Shown here one piece after another: positions 14,735-27,031 of a stretch of 64,000 bases of DNA (its first letter is position 1; every line of letters begins with the position of its first letter). Under the pieces are notes generated by a model, which saw only the letters and a program-made list of their open reading frames with translations, was not told the DNA's origin and searched no databases. This DNA is from Streptomyces seoulensis (lineage in GTDB: Bacteria > Actinomycetota > Actinomycetes > Streptomycetales > Streptomycetaceae), in contig CP054936.1 in NCBI GenBank assembly GCA_013364255.1, positions 930,001 through 994,000 of the forward strand, written 5' to 3'. The position numbers and the translations under genes were made by a program.

Positions 14735-16542
14735 ATGACGGTCCTGCCTGACGACGGGCTCGAACTGGCCGCCGAGTTCCCTGACGTGACCCATGAGCAG
14801 TGGCAGCGCCTCGTGGCGGGTGTCCTGCGCAAAGCGGGCAAGGACGTAGAGGGCGACGCGGCCGAGGAAGCCCTGTCCACCCAACTGGAGGACGGGCTGC
14901 GCACCCGCCCCCTCTACACCGCGCGCGACACCGCGCCCGAACCGGGTCTGCCCGGTTTCGCGCCCTTCGTCCGGGGCGGCCGGGCCGAGGGCAACACCGT
15001 GGGCGGCTGGGACGTCCGGCAACGGCACACGGTGGCCGACCGCGACACGGTGCTCGCGGACCTGGAGAACGGTGTCACCTCCCTCTGGCTGGTCGCCGGG
15101 GAGGGCGGCGTCCCGGTGCCGGAGCTCGGCGCGGTGCTGGACGGCGTCTACCTCGACCTGGCGCCCGTCGTCCTGGACGCGGGCGCGGACACCGGGCCCG
15201 CCGCACACGAGTTGCTGCGGCTGTACGACGAGCGGGGCGTGGCCGCCGAGGCGGCGCGCGGCAACCTGGGCGCGGACCCGCTCGGCCACGAGGCCCGCAC
15301 CGGGCGGTCCGGGGACCTCGCCCCGGCCGCCGAGCTGGCCCGGCGGTGCGCCGCGGCGTACCCCGGGGTGCGGGCGCTGACCGTGGACGCGCTGCCGTAC
15401 CACGAGGCCGGCGGTTCGGCCGCCCAGGAGCTGGGCGCCTCGCTGGCCACCGCGGTCGCGTATCTGCGCGAGCTGACGGAGGCCGGGCTGAGCGTCGAAC
15501 AGGCATGCGCACAGCTGGAGTTCCGGTACGCGGCCAGCGCCGACCAGTTCCTGACGATCGCCAAGCTGCGGGCCGCGCGCCGGCTGTGGGCGAAGGTCGC
15601 CGAGGTGTGCGGCGCGCCGCGCGCGGGGGCGCAGCTCCAGCACGCGGTGACCTCGCCGGTGATGATGACGCGCCGCGACCCGTGGGTGAACATGCTGCGC
15701 ACCACCGTGGCGACCCTGGCCGCCGGGGCGGGCGGCGCCGACGCGGTGACCGTGCTGCCCTTCGACCACGCGCTCGGCCTGCCGGACGCCTTCGCGCGCC
15801 GCATCGCCCGCAACACCTCCACCATCCTGGTCGAGGAGTCGCACCTGTCCCGGGTGATCGACCCGGCGGGCGGCTCCTGGTACGTGGAGCGGCTCACCGA
15901 CGAACTGGCCCGGGCGGGTTGGGAGTTCTTCCGGTGGATCGAGCGGGCCGGCGGCCAGGCGGCCGCCCTGCGCTCGGGCGAGCTGGGGCGGGAGCTGGCC
16001 GAGACCTGGCGGGTGCGTTCCGAGCGGCTGGCCAAGCGGCGCGAACCCGTCACCGGCGTCAGCGAGTTCCCGTCCCTGGCGGAGAAGCCCGTGGTGCGCG
16101 AGAGCGCGCCCGAGGCGCGGTCCGGCGGGCTGCCGCGGGTGCGCCGCGACGAGGCGTACGAGGCGCTGCGCGCCCGTTCGGACGCCCGTCTGGCCGCGAC
16201 GGGCGCCCGGCCGCGGGTCTTCCTGGTCCCGATCGGTCCGGCCGCCGCGCACACCGCGCGCCTCTCCTTCGCCGCCAACCTCTTCCAGGCCGGCGGCGTC
16301 GAGCCGGTCACCGAGGGCGCGTTCGAGGACAGCGGGGCCACCGAGGTGTGCCTGTGCTCCAGTGACGCGCTGTACGAGGAGCAGGCGGAGACCGTGGCCG
16401 CCGGGCTGCGGGCGGCCGGCGCCACACACGTGTTCCTCGCCGGGCGGCCCGGACAGTACACCGGTGTCGACTCCTACGTCTTCGCGGGCTGCGACGCCGT
16501 GGCCGTGCTCGGCGCTACCCTCGACCGCCTGGAGGCGTCCTG

Positions 16543-16543
<1 letters not shown>
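14735..16543 (+). CDS. mutA: Methylmalonyl-CoA mutase, small (non-catalytic) subunit
   Basis: This 602-residue protein has the mutase TIM-barrel pattern: [123 protein letters not shown]. The C-terminal domain is the B12-domain fold but lacks DxHxxG, as expected for the beta chain. It pairs with MutB to interconvert succinyl-CoA and (R)-methylmalonyl-CoA, linking the TCA cycle to propionyl-CoA and polyketide extender units. Its TGA overlaps the mutB ATG by one base. Confidence 0.96.
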
Positions 16544-18713
<2,170 letters not shown>

Positions 18714-18717
<4 letters not shown>

Positions 18718-19718
18718 GGCCCGGGGCGGTCGACGTCGACGCGTATGTGAAGGGTGTCCTCGACGGGAAGCGTGCCGTCATCGCGCGCGCCATCACGCTC
18801 GTCGAGTCCACCCGCCCCCAGCACCGGGCGCTGGCCCAGGAGTTGCTGACCGCGCTGCTGCCGCACGGCGGCCGGGCGCGGCGGATCGGGGTCAGCGGGG
18901 TGCCGGGGGTGGGCAAGTCGACGTTCATCGACGCGTTCGGCACCCTGCTGACCTCGCAGGGGCACCGGGTGGCGGTGCTCGCCGTCGACCCGTCCTCCAG
19001 CCGGACCGGCGGTTCGATCCTGGGCGACAAGACGCGGATGGAGCGGCTCGCGGTGGATCCGGCGGCGTTCGTGCGCCCGTCGCCCACCGCGGGCACGCTG
19101 GGCGGGGTGGCCAAGGCGACCCGCGAGTCGATCGTGGTGATGGAGGCGGCCGGCTACGACGTGATCCTGGTGGAGACGGTCGGCGTCGGCCAGTCGGAGA
19201 CCGCGGTCGCGAACATGGTCGACTCCTTCCTGCTGCTCACCCTCGCCCGCACCGGCGACCAGTTGCAGGGCATCAAGAAGGGTGTGCTGGAGCTGGCCGA
19301 CGTGATCGCGGTCAACAAGGCGGACGGCCCGCACGAGCGCGACGCCCGGGCGGCGGCGCGCGAACTGGCGGGCGCGCTGCGTCTGATGCACGGCAAGGAC
19401 GCCTTCTGGACGCCGCCGGTGCTCAGTTGCAGCGCGCGGGAGTCGGCCGGTCTGGACACCGTGTGGGAGCGGCTGGAACAGCACCGCGCCCTGCTGGACT
19501 CCACCGGGCGGCTGGCCGCCAAGCGCCGCGACCAGCAGGTGGACTGGACGTGGGACATGGTCCGCGACGAGATCCTGGGCCGGCTGTACGCCGACCCGGC
19601 GGTGCGCGCGCTCGCGCCGAGCCTCGAACAGCGGGTGAGAGACGGTGAGTTGACGCCGACGCTGGCCGCCGGGCAGATCCTGGAGGCGCACGGGGACGAC
19701 GCGGCCCGGACGGCCTGA
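18714..19718 (+). CDS. meaB: Methylmalonyl-CoA mutase-associated GTPase MeaB
   Basis: This G3E-family P-loop GTPase contains [18 protein letters not shown] (P-loop), [28 protein letters not shown] (switch region typical of MeaB/ArgK), [14 protein letters not shown] and the NKAD specificity motif. MeaB gates cofactor loading and protects the mutase from inactivation. No ATG lies near the true start: the best reading is TTG at 18714, overlapping the mutB stop by 4 nt (TTGA), giving 334 residues. A later GTG within DAYVKG is possible. Confidence in the function is high, in the start moderate. Confidence 0.93.
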
Positions 19719-19753
19719 GCCGGAGGCCCGGCAGGGGCGGCGACCAGGGGTAT

Positions 19754-19772
19754 TTAGGTTAGGCTAACCTTG
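19754..19772. promoter_or_regulatory. Iron box (DmdR/IdeR site) TTAGGTTAGGCTAACCTTG
   Basis: It differs from the actinobacterial 19-bp iron-box consensus TTAGGTTAGGCTAACCTAA only in its last two bases. It lies 6-24 bp before the GTG of the importer ATPase and overlaps a plausible -10 (TAACCT, 19765-19770) 7 nt before that GTG. Fe-loaded DmdR would block the promoter, and the mRNA is probably leaderless. Confidence 0.85.
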
Positions 19773-19777
19773 CCTCC

Positions 19778-20635
19778 GTGCAACCCGGTGAAGAGATACC
19801 CCTGCCCTCGGGCCCGCGCGGTCACGAGCTGTCCGCCACACGTGTGACCGTCGCCTACGACGGCGTCGACGTGGTCCACGACGCGGCCCTGACGCTGCGC
19901 CCCGGCGAGGTCACCGTACTGGTGGGCCCCAACGGCAGCGGCAAGTCGACACTCCTGCGCACCCTGGCCCGCCTCCAGAAGCCCCGGACCGCCGAACTCG
20001 TCGTGGACGGCGCCGACGGGCTCGCCCTGACCCCGCGCGCGTTCTCCCGCCGGGTCGCCCTGCTCACCCAGGGCCGCCCCACACCCAGCGGACTGACCGT
20101 GCGGGACGTCGTGGAGTTCGGCCGCTACCCGCACCGCGGCCGCTGGGGCCGCACCGACCCCGGCGGCCGGGCCGCGGTCGAACGGGCGCTCGCCCTGACC
20201 GGCGTCGCCGAACTCGCCGACCGCGGCGCCGAACACCTCTCCGGCGGGCAGCTGCAACGCGTCTGGCTCGCCTCCTGCCTCGCCCAGGAGACCGGCGTCC
20301 TGCTCCTCGACGAGCCCACCACCTACCTGGACCTGCGCTACCAGGTCGAACTGCTCGATCTGGTACGCGACCTGGCCGACGACGGCGGCATCGCCGTCGG
20401 CGCCGTCCTGCACGACCTGGACCAGGCCGCCGCCGTCGCCGACCGGATCGTGCTGCTGCGCGCCGGCCGGGTCGTCGCCGCCGGACTGCCCGAGGAGGTA
20501 CTGACCCCCGAGCGGCTGACCGACGTCTACGGCATCCGCATCGAGGTCGGCACCGACCCCCTGACCGGCCGGCTGCGCACCCGCGCCCTCGGCCGCCACC
20601 ACACACGCACCGAAAGGCTCGGCACCACCGCATGA
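19778..20635 (+). CDS. Iron-siderophore ABC transporter, ATP-binding protein
   Basis: This 285-residue FecE/FhuC-type ATPase has Walker A GPNGSGKST, signature HLSGGQLQRVWLASCLAQET, Walker B VLLLDEPTTYLD and an H-loop in AVLHDLDQAAAVAD. It energises uptake of a ferric siderophore through the fused permease encoded two genes on. The GTG start at 19778 follows an iron box and lacks a Shine-Dalgarno sequence. The stop overlaps the lipoprotein gene by 4 nt (ATGA). Substrate (for example a hydroxamate) cannot be read from sequence. Confidence 0.94.
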   Translation: MQPGEEIPLPSGPRGHELSATRVTVAYDGVDVVHDAALTLRPGEVTVLVGPNGSGKSTLLRTLARLQKPRTAELVVDGADGLALTPRAFSRRVALLTQGRPTPSGLTVRDVVEFGRYPHRGRWGRTDPGGRAAVERALALTGVAELADRGAEHLSGGQLQRVWLASCLAQETGVLLLDEPTTYLDLRYQVELLDLVRDLADDGGIAVGAVLHDLDQAAAVADRIVLLRAGRVVAAGLPEEVLTPERLTDVYGIRIEVGTDPLTGRLRTRALGRHHTRTERLGTTA

Positions 20636-21642
20636 GGCACCACCCCGTAAGACGCACCCTGCTGACCGCGACGGCCGCCACCGCCGCCGCGCTGGTCCTG
20701 GCCGCCTGCGGCACCACCGAGCCCGCCAAGGACAGCGACGGGTCCGCCGCGACGAAGGGCGCCGGGCCCGTCACCCTCACCGACGCCTCCGGTGCGAAGG
20801 TCAAGCTCGACGCCCCGGCCACCAGGGTCGTCGGCACCGAGTGGAACGTCGTGGAGAGCCTGGTCTCGCTCGGCGTCGACCCGGTCGGCGTCGCCGACGT
20901 CAAGGGCTACAAGAGCTGGGACAGCGCGGTCCCGCTCAAGAACTCCCCCAAGGACATCGGCACCCGCGGCGAGCCCAGCATGGACGCCATCGCCGCGCTC
21001 CGCCCCGACCTGATCGTCGCCACCACCGACCTGTCCGCCGCCGCGCTCAAGCAACTGCGCGAGGTCGCCCCGGTGCTGGAGGTGCGCTCCGCGAACGCCG
21101 CCGACCCCATCGGGCAGATGACCGGCAACCTGGACCTCATCGCCCGGGCCACCGGCACCGCGGACAAGGCGGCCACGCTGGAGAAGGCGTTCGACGCCAA
21201 GCTCGCCGCCGGCCGCAAGGCGCTCGCCGACGCGAAGCTGGCCGGCGCCCGGTACGCGTTCGCCGACGGCTACGTCAACGCCAACCAGGTCTCCATCCGC
21301 CCGTACACCAGCGGTTCGCTCATCGGCGCCGTCAACGAGCGGCTCGGTCTGAAGAACGCCTGGACACTCAAGGGCGACAAGGACTACGGCCTCGCCACCA
21401 CCGACGTCGAGGGCCTGACCAAGCTCGGCGGCGACGTGCGGTTCGCCTACATCGCCAGCGACGACGACAGGACCAGCACGCCCTTCACCGGCGCCCTCGC
21501 CAAGGACGCGGTGTGGACCTCGCTGCCGTTCGTGAAGAAGGGCGAGGTGCACCGGCTGCCCGACGGCATCTGGATGTTCGGCGGCCCCGGGTCGATGAGC
21601 GCGTACGCCGACGCCGTCGTCGCGGCGCTGACGAAGAAGTAG
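20632..21642 (+). CDS. Iron-siderophore-binding lipoprotein (FecB/FhuD type)
   Basis: This 336-residue protein has a lipoprotein signal with lipobox LVLAAC (Cys26), after cleavage leaving a Gly/Thr/Lys linker. The mature protein is a class III binding fold: VTLTDASGAKVKLDAPATRVVGTEWNVVESLVSLGVDPVGVAD at the start, DAIAALRPDLIVATTDLSAAALKQLREVAPVLEV, and a second lobe starting ARYAFADGYVNANQVSIRPYTSGSLIGAVNERLGL. It captures the ferric siderophore at the outer face of the membrane. It is translationally coupled to the ATPase gene and 4 bp before the permease gene. Confidence 0.94.
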   Translation: MRHHPVRRTLLTATAATAAALVLAACGTTEPAKDSDGSAATKGAGPVTLTDASGAKVKLDAPATRVVGTEWNVVESLVSLGVDPVGVADVKGYKSWDSAVPLKNSPKDIGTRGEPSMDAIAALRPDLIVATTDLSAAALKQLREVAPVLEVRSANAADPIGQMTGNLDLIARATGTADKAATLEKAFDAKLAAGRKALADAKLAGARYAFADGYVNANQVSIRPYTSGSLIGAVNERLGLKNAWTLKGDKDYGLATTDVEGLTKLGGDVRFAYIASDDDRTSTPFTGALAKDAVWTSLPFVKKGEVHRLPDGIWMFGGPGSMSAYADAVVAALTKK

Positions 21643-21646
21643 CACC

Positions 21647-23713
21647 GTGACCGTCACCGCCTCCCCTCCCGCCACCCGCCCGGCCGCGGCGAGATCCCCC
21701 AGGGGGGCCGTCGCGGTGACGGTCGCGCTGGTCCTGCTGGTCGCCGTCCTCGCCCTCGTCGACATCACCCAGGGCACCGCCTCGGTGGGCGCCCCCGAAG
21801 TCCTCAGGGCGCTCACCGGCCGGGCCGCACCCGGCGACGCCTCCGTGGTCGTCGCCTCCCGGCTGCCGCGCATGACCGCCGGACTGCTCGTCGGCGTCGT
21901 CCTCGGCGCGGCGGGCGCCGCCCTTCAGGCCGTCAGCCGCAACGTCCTCGCCTCGCCCGACACCCTCGCCGTCAACGCGGGCTCCTACCTGGCCCTCGGA
22001 CTGGCCGCCGTCACCGGCGTCTCGCTGCCCCTGATCGCCTCCTCCGGCATCGCCTTCGCCGGCGGCCTCGCCGCGGCGGCCGTGGTCCTCGGTCTGTCCG
22101 GGCTCGGCGCGGGCACCGTCCGCCTCGTCCTGGCCGGCAGCGCCCTCACCCTCGGCCTGACCTCCGTCACCGAAGGACTGCTCCTGCTGTTCCCCCGGCA
22201 GACCGAGGGCCTCTACCAGTGGAACCAGGGCAGCATCGCCCAGAGCGGGTTCGGCGGCGTCCTCCAGATGGCGCCGATCGCCCTCGTAGGACTCGCCGGA
22301 CTGCTCCTGGCCGCCCGCCGCGTGGACGCCCTCGCCCTCGGCGAGGACGCCGCCCGCGGGCTCGGCGTCCGGGTCGGGGCCACCCGGATCACCGTCGTGG
22401 TGTGCGCGTCGCTGCTCTCCACGGCCGCCGTCACCCTCGCCGGACCGATCGGCTTCGTCGGCCTGTGCGCCCCCGCGCTGGTGCGGCCCCTGGCCCGCCG
22501 GCTGCGCGGACTGACCCGGACGCGGCTCGGCGCGCCGGTCGCGGGCCTGACCGGAGCGGTGCTGGTGCTCGGCGCGGACGTGCTGCTGCGCGCCGTCGTC
22601 CCGGCCGACACCGCCGTCGCCGTCCCGACCGGCGTCGTCACCAGCCTGGTCGGCGCGGTGTTCCTGACCGTGATGGCGGCCCGGACGCGCGCCACCGCCT
22701 CGGCGACCGCACCTGACCGGCTGCGCGTCCGCGGCCGGGCCGTCTTCCTGACCACCACCGCCGTCCTCGTGCTCGTCCTGGTCGGCGTCAGCGTCGCCGC
22801 CGTGCTGCTCGGCGACACCCATCTGCTGCTGGGCGACGTGCTGAACTGGGCGCGGGGCCGGGCCGGGCGGACCGTCGCGTTCGTGCTCGACACGCGCGTG
22901 CCGCGGGTCCTCGCGGCGCTGCTGGCCGGCGGGGCGCTCGCGCTGGCCGGCACGCTCGTGCAGGCCGTGACCCGCAACCCGCTGGCCGAGCCGGCCACCC
23001 TCGGCGTCTCCGGCGGGGCCGCGCTGGGCGCGGTGACCCTGGTGACGACGGTCCCCCTGGCCGGCTCGTGGAGCCTGGCCGGCGCCGCCTTCGCCGGGGC
23101 GGCGGCCAGTTCCGTCGTCGTCTTCGGGCTCGCCGCCCGCGGCGGGTTCCGGCAGGAGCGGCTGGTCCTGGTCGGGTTCGGCGTCGCCACCGCGACCAGC
23201 GCCCTGATCGCCCTGCTGGTGATCCTCACCGACCCGTTCAACGCGACGAAGGCGCTGACCTGGCTGTCCGGCTCCACCTACGGCCGTACGCTGCCCGACG
23301 TGGCGCCGCTCGGCGCGGTGCTGGCCATGGGCCTGGCCGTCGCGGTCGCCCGCCGCGCCGCACTCGACCTGGTGTCGCTGGACGAGGACACCCCGAGGCT
23401 GCTGGGGCTCGACACGGGGCGCGGCCGGCTCGGCTTCCTGGCGCTGAGCGTCCTGCTGAGCGCCACCGCCGTGGCCGCCGCGGGCACCATCGGCTTCGTC
23501 GGCCTGGTCGCGCCGCACGCGGCCCGGGCCCTGGTGGGCCGCCGGCACGCGCGGGTGGTGCCGGTCGCGGTGCTGCTCGGCGCCGTCCTGGTGTGCGCGG
23601 CGGACCTGGTGGGCCGTACCGTCATCGCGCCGGCCCAGCTCGGCGCCGGTCTGATGACCGCGGTGATCGGAACGCCGTACTTCCTGTACCTGCTCATCCG
23701 CAGCAGGCGGTAG
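21647..23713 (+). CDS. Fused double FecCD-type siderophore permease
   Basis: This 688-residue protein is two FecCD permeases in one chain, each with about ten membrane segments, joined near residue 360. Each half shows the family motifs: VVASRLPRMTAGLLVGVVLGAAGAALQAVSRNVLASPDTL in the first, DTRVPRVLAALLAGGALALAGTLVQAVTRNPLAEPATLG in the second. Coupling loops read GPIGFVGLCAPALVRPLARRL and GTIGFVGLVAPHAARALVGRRH. FhuB has the same double-length organisation, so one chain forms the whole channel. GTG start, 4 bp after the lipoprotein gene. Confidence 0.94.
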   Translation: MTVTASPPATRPAAARSPRGAVAVTVALVLLVAVLALVDITQGTASVGAPEVLRALTGRAAPGDASVVVASRLPRMTAGLLVGVVLGAAGAALQAVSRNVLASPDTLAVNAGSYLALGLAAVTGVSLPLIASSGIAFAGGLAAAAVVLGLSGLGAGTVRLVLAGSALTLGLTSVTEGLLLLFPRQTEGLYQWNQGSIAQSGFGGVLQMAPIALVGLAGLLLAARRVDALALGEDAARGLGVRVGATRITVVVCASLLSTAAVTLAGPIGFVGLCAPALVRPLARRLRGLTRTRLGAPVAGLTGAVLVLGADVLLRAVVPADTAVAVPTGVVTSLVGAVFLTVMAARTRATASATAPDRLRVRGRAVFLTTTAVLVLVLVGVSVAAVLLGDTHLLLGDVLNWARGRAGRTVAFVLDTRVPRVLAALLAGGALALAGTLVQAVTRNPLAEPATLGVSGGAALGAVTLVTTVPLAGSWSLAGAAFAGAAASSVVVFGLAARGGFRQERLVLVGFGVATATSALIALLVILTDPFNATKALTWLSGSTYGRTLPDVAPLGAVLAMGLAVAVARRAALDLVSLDEDTPRLLGLDTGRGRLGFLALSVLLSATAVAAAGTIGFVGLVAPHAARALVGRRHARVVPVAVLLGAVLVCAADLVGRTVIAPAQLGAGLMTAVIGTPYFLYLLIRSRR

Positions 23714-23875
23714 CGCCTCACGTTGGGATCAGGCCGGGCCCGACGTTAGCCCGATCGGGTGACGTAGCGCGTCCGCCGGGCCGTCGTCCCGTTGAGCGGG
23801 TACGTGGACAGTCCGCGCCGGTGTTCGAACCGGGCGCGGGACACGGCGTCGGACCGACCGGTGGGAGACACGCGC

Positions 23876-25393
23876 GTGAGCACGGACGGACAGCCCGGAC
23901 CGGAATCCCTGCACTGCCTGGTCACCGGGGCCTCCGGGTACATCGGGGGCCGCCTGGTGCCCGAACTGCTGGCGGCCGGCCACCGGGTGCGGTGCCTGGC
24001 CCGCTCCCCCGGCAAGCTGCGCGACCAGCCCTGGGCGCCGGACGTGGAGACCGTCGCCGCCGACGTCACGGACGCGGACTCCGTCGCCGGGGCGATGCGC
24101 GGCATCGACGTGGCGTACTACCTGGTGCACGCGCTGGGCACCGGCTCCTCGTTCGAGGACACCGACCGCCGCGCGGCCCGGATCTTCGCCGAGCGGGCGC
24201 ACGCCGCCGGGGTGCGCCGGATCGTGTACCTGGGCGGCCTGACCCCGCGCTCCGTCCCGGAACGGGAGCTCTCCCCGCACCTGCGCTCCCGCGCCGAGGT
24301 CGGGCGGATCTTCGTGGACTCGCCCGTGCCGGCCACCGTGCTGCGGGCGGCGATCGTCATCGGCTCCGGTTCGGCCTCCTTCGAGATGCTGCGCTACCTC
24401 ACCGAACGGCTGCCGATCATGGTCACCCCGAGCTGGGTGCGCACCCGTATCCAGCCCATCGGCATCCGCGACGTGCTGCGCTACCTCGTCGGCTCCGCCA
24501 CCATGCCCGCGGACGTCGACCGGACCTTCGACATCGGCGGCCCGGACGTGCTCACCTACCGCGAGATGATGGCCCGCTACGCCGCCGTGGCGGGCCTGCC
24601 GCGCCGGATCATCGTGCCGGTGCCCGTCCTCACCCCCGGACTCTCCAGCCACTGGGTCGGCCTGGTCACCCCGGTGCCCGCCGCCATCGCCCGGCCGCTG
24701 ACCGAGTCGCTGCGCCACGAGGTGGTCTGCCGCGAGCACGACATCGCCCGCTACGTCCCCGACCTGCCGGGCCGGCCGCTGCCGTTCGACGACGCGCTCG
24801 CCCTGGCCCTGCGCAAGGTGCGCGAGGCGCAGGTCGCCACCCGCTGGTCGTCCGCCGCCGTGCCCGGGGCGCCCAGCGATCCGCTGCCCACCGACCCCGA
24901 CTGGGCCGGCGGCAGCCTCTACGAGGACGAGCGGACGGCCTCCGTCGACGCCTCCCGGGAGTCCCTGTGGAAGGTGATCGAGGGCATCGGCGGCGACCAC
25001 GGCTGGTACTCGTTCCCGCTGGCCTGGGCGGTGCGCGGCTGGCTGGACCGGTTCGTCGGCGGGGTCGGGCTGCGCCGCGGCCGGCGCGACGCCGAGCGGC
25101 TGCGGGTCGGCGACTCGCTGGACTTCTGGCGGGTGGAGGAGATCGAGCCCGGCCGGCTGCTGCGGCTGCGCGCCGAGATGCGGCTGCCCGGGCTCGCCTG
25201 GCTGGAGATGTTCGCCGAGACGGACGCGCGGGGCCGCACCCGCTACCGGCAGCGCGCCCTGTTCCACCCGCGCGGCCTGCTGGGCCACGCCTACTGGTGG
25301 TCCGTCGCCCCGTTCCACTCCGTCGTCTTCGGCGGGATGGCCCGCAACATCACCCAGGCGGCCGCCAAGGGCATGTCCGCCCACCGCAAGTGA
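23876..25393 (+). CDS. SDR/NmrA-type oxidoreductase fused to DUF2867
   Basis: The GTG at 23876 with GGGAG about 9 nt upstream gives 505 residues. The N-terminal half is an atypical SDR: CLVTGASGYIGGRLVPELLAAGHRVRCLARSPGKL, VAYYLVHALGTGSSF, VRRIVYLGGLTPR. The C-terminal third (from SLYEDERTASVDASRESLWKVIEGIGGDHGWYSF) is the DUF2867 SRPBCC-like module ending in VFGGMARNIT. This fusion is common next to actinobacterial carotenoid and photolyase genes, where light-induced LitQ-type oxidoreductases are reported; calling it LitQ-like is inference. It starts the + strand crt/photolyase unit. Confidence 0.85.
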   Translation: MSTDGQPGPESLHCLVTGASGYIGGRLVPELLAAGHRVRCLARSPGKLRDQPWAPDVETVAADVTDADSVAGAMRGIDVAYYLVHALGTGSSFEDTDRRAARIFAERAHAAGVRRIVYLGGLTPRSVPERELSPHLRSRAEVGRIFVDSPVPATVLRAAIVIGSGSASFEMLRYLTERLPIMVTPSWVRTRIQPIGIRDVLRYLVGSATMPADVDRTFDIGGPDVLTYREMMARYAAVAGLPRRIIVPVPVLTPGLSSHWVGLVTPVPAAIARPLTESLRHEVVCREHDIARYVPDLPGRPLPFDDALALALRKVREAQVATRWSSAAVPGAPSDPLPTDPDWAGGSLYEDERTASVDASRESLWKVIEGIGGDHGWYSFPLAWAVRGWLDRFVGGVGLRRGRRDAERLRVGDSLDFWRVEEIEPGRLLRLRAEMRLPGLAWLEMFAETDARGRTRYRQRALFHPRGLLGHAYWWSVAPFHSVVFGGMARNITQAAAKGMSAHRK

Positions 25394-25456
25394 ACCGGTT
25401 TCCCTCACCGCCACACCCCCACCGTTCTCCGCCGACCGCGCACCGGAAGTGACGCC

Positions 25457-26830
25457 ATGACCGCCGCCGTCGTCCTGTTCACCTCCGATCTGCGGCTGCA
25501 CGACCACCCGCCGCTGCGCGCCGCCCTCGCCGCCGCCGACGAGGTCGTCCCGCTGTTCGTCCGCGACCCCGGCATCCACGCGGCCGGGTTCGACGTGCCC
25601 AACCGCGCCGCCTTCCTCGCCGACTGCCTGGCCGACCTCGACGCCGGGCTGCGCCGGCGCGGCGGCCGGCTCGTGGTGCGCGACGGCCCGGTGGTCCGCG
25701 AGGTCGCGGCGGTGGCCGAGGAGTGCGGCGCCGGCCAGGTGCACCTGGCCGCGGGCGTCACCGGCTACGCCCAGCGGCGCGAGCGGCGGCTGCGCGAGCA
25801 CCTGGGCGGCCGGGGCGTCGACCTGCGGGTGCACGACGCCGTGATCACCGCCGTCGCGCCGGGCGCCCTGGTGCCGTCCGGCGCCGACCACTACGCCGTC
25901 TTCACCCCGTACTTCCGCCGCTGGTCCACCGAGCGGCTGCGGGAGGCCCGCCCGGCGCCGCGCACCGTGCGGGTGCCCGAGGCGGTGCGCGGCGAGCCGG
26001 TGCCTTCCCGCGACGACCTGTCCGGCCTCTCTCCCGCGCTGCCCGCCGGCGGCGAGAAGGCCGGGCGCGAGCGGCTGTCCCGCTGGCTGCGCTCGGGCGT
26101 GGCCGCCTACGAGGACCGGCACGACGACCTCGGCGGCGACGGCACCTCCCGGCTCTCGCCCCATCTGCACTTCGGGACGCTCTCGCCGGTCGAGCTGGTC
26201 CGGCGGGCGCGGGAGCACGGCGGTGCGGGCGCGGAGGCGTTCGTACGGCAGCTGTGCTGGCGCGACTTCCACCACCAGGTGCTCGCGGCCCGTCCGGACG
26301 CCTCCGTACGGGACTACCGCACCCGTGACGACCACTGGCGCGGCCTTGACGAGGCGGCCGGGGACGTCGCCGCGTGGCGGGAGGGCCGTACCGGCTATCC
26401 GCTGGTCGACGCGGCGATGCGCCAGCTGCGCCACGAGGGGTGGATGCACAACCGGGCCCGGCTGCTGGTGGCGAGCTTCCTGACCAAGACGCTGTACGTG
26501 GACTGGCGGACCGGCGCCCGGCACTTCCTCGACCTGCTGGTGGACGGGGACGTCGTCAACAACCAGCTCAACTGGCAGTGGGCGGCCGGCACCGGCACCG
26601 ACACCCGTCCCCACCGGGTCCTCAACCCCGTCGTCCAGGGCAAGCGCTACGACCCGGACGGCACGTACGTGCGCCGCTGGGTGCCCGAACTGCGCGACGT
26701 GGAGGCCCGGTTCGTGCACGAGCCGTGGCGGCTGCCCGAGGAGCGGCGGGCCGGCCTCGCCTACCCGCACCCGGTGGTCGACCTCGCCGAGGGCCTGGCG
26801 CGCTTCAAGCACGCCCGGGGCCGCGACTGA
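25457..26830 (+). CDS. phr: Deoxyribodipyrimidine photolyase (cryptochrome/photolyase family)
   Basis: This 457-residue protein has an N-terminal antenna-binding Rossmann domain (AAVVLFTSDLRLHDHPPLRAAL) and a helical FAD domain: TSRLSPHLHFGTLSPVE, FVRQLCWRDFHHQVLAARP, TGYPLVDAAMRQLRHEGWMHNRARLLVASFLTK, VNNQLNWQWAAGTGTDTRPHRVLNP. These are the class I CPD photolyase signatures, including the Trp-rich electron path. It repairs UV-induced pyrimidine dimers with visible light. It lies 64 bp after the SDR/DUF2867 gene and before crtI, forming a photoprotection unit. Confidence 0.95.
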   Translation: MTAAVVLFTSDLRLHDHPPLRAALAAADEVVPLFVRDPGIHAAGFDVPNRAAFLADCLADLDAGLRRRGGRLVVRDGPVVREVAAVAEECGAGQVHLAAGVTGYAQRRERRLREHLGGRGVDLRVHDAVITAVAPGALVPSGADHYAVFTPYFRRWSTERLREARPAPRTVRVPEAVRGEPVPSRDDLSGLSPALPAGGEKAGRERLSRWLRSGVAAYEDRHDDLGGDGTSRLSPHLHFGTLSPVELVRRAREHGGAGAEAFVRQLCWRDFHHQVLAARPDASVRDYRTRDDHWRGLDEAAGDVAAWREGRTGYPLVDAAMRQLRHEGWMHNRARLLVASFLTKTLYVDWRTGARHFLDLLVDGDVVNNQLNWQWAAGTGTDTRPHRVLNPVVQGKRYDPDGTYVRRWVPELRDVEARFVHEPWRLPEERRAGLAYPHPVVDLAEGLARFKHARGRD

Positions 26831-27031
26831 GCGCACCGGGCGGTACGCCGCTGGGCCGGTGGAGTGAGGGTGCCGCGCGAAGGGGTCCGCGCGGGGCAGG
26901 GATCAGCGCATCCGCGCGAGCGCGCGCGGCCCACGCACTGCCGTGCGGGTCACCGAGAGCGAGTGAGCGTTGTCCATGCTGCGACCCCGGCCCCCGGCGG
27001 CCGAAGCCCCCGGCCGCCTCCGGGCGGCCCC

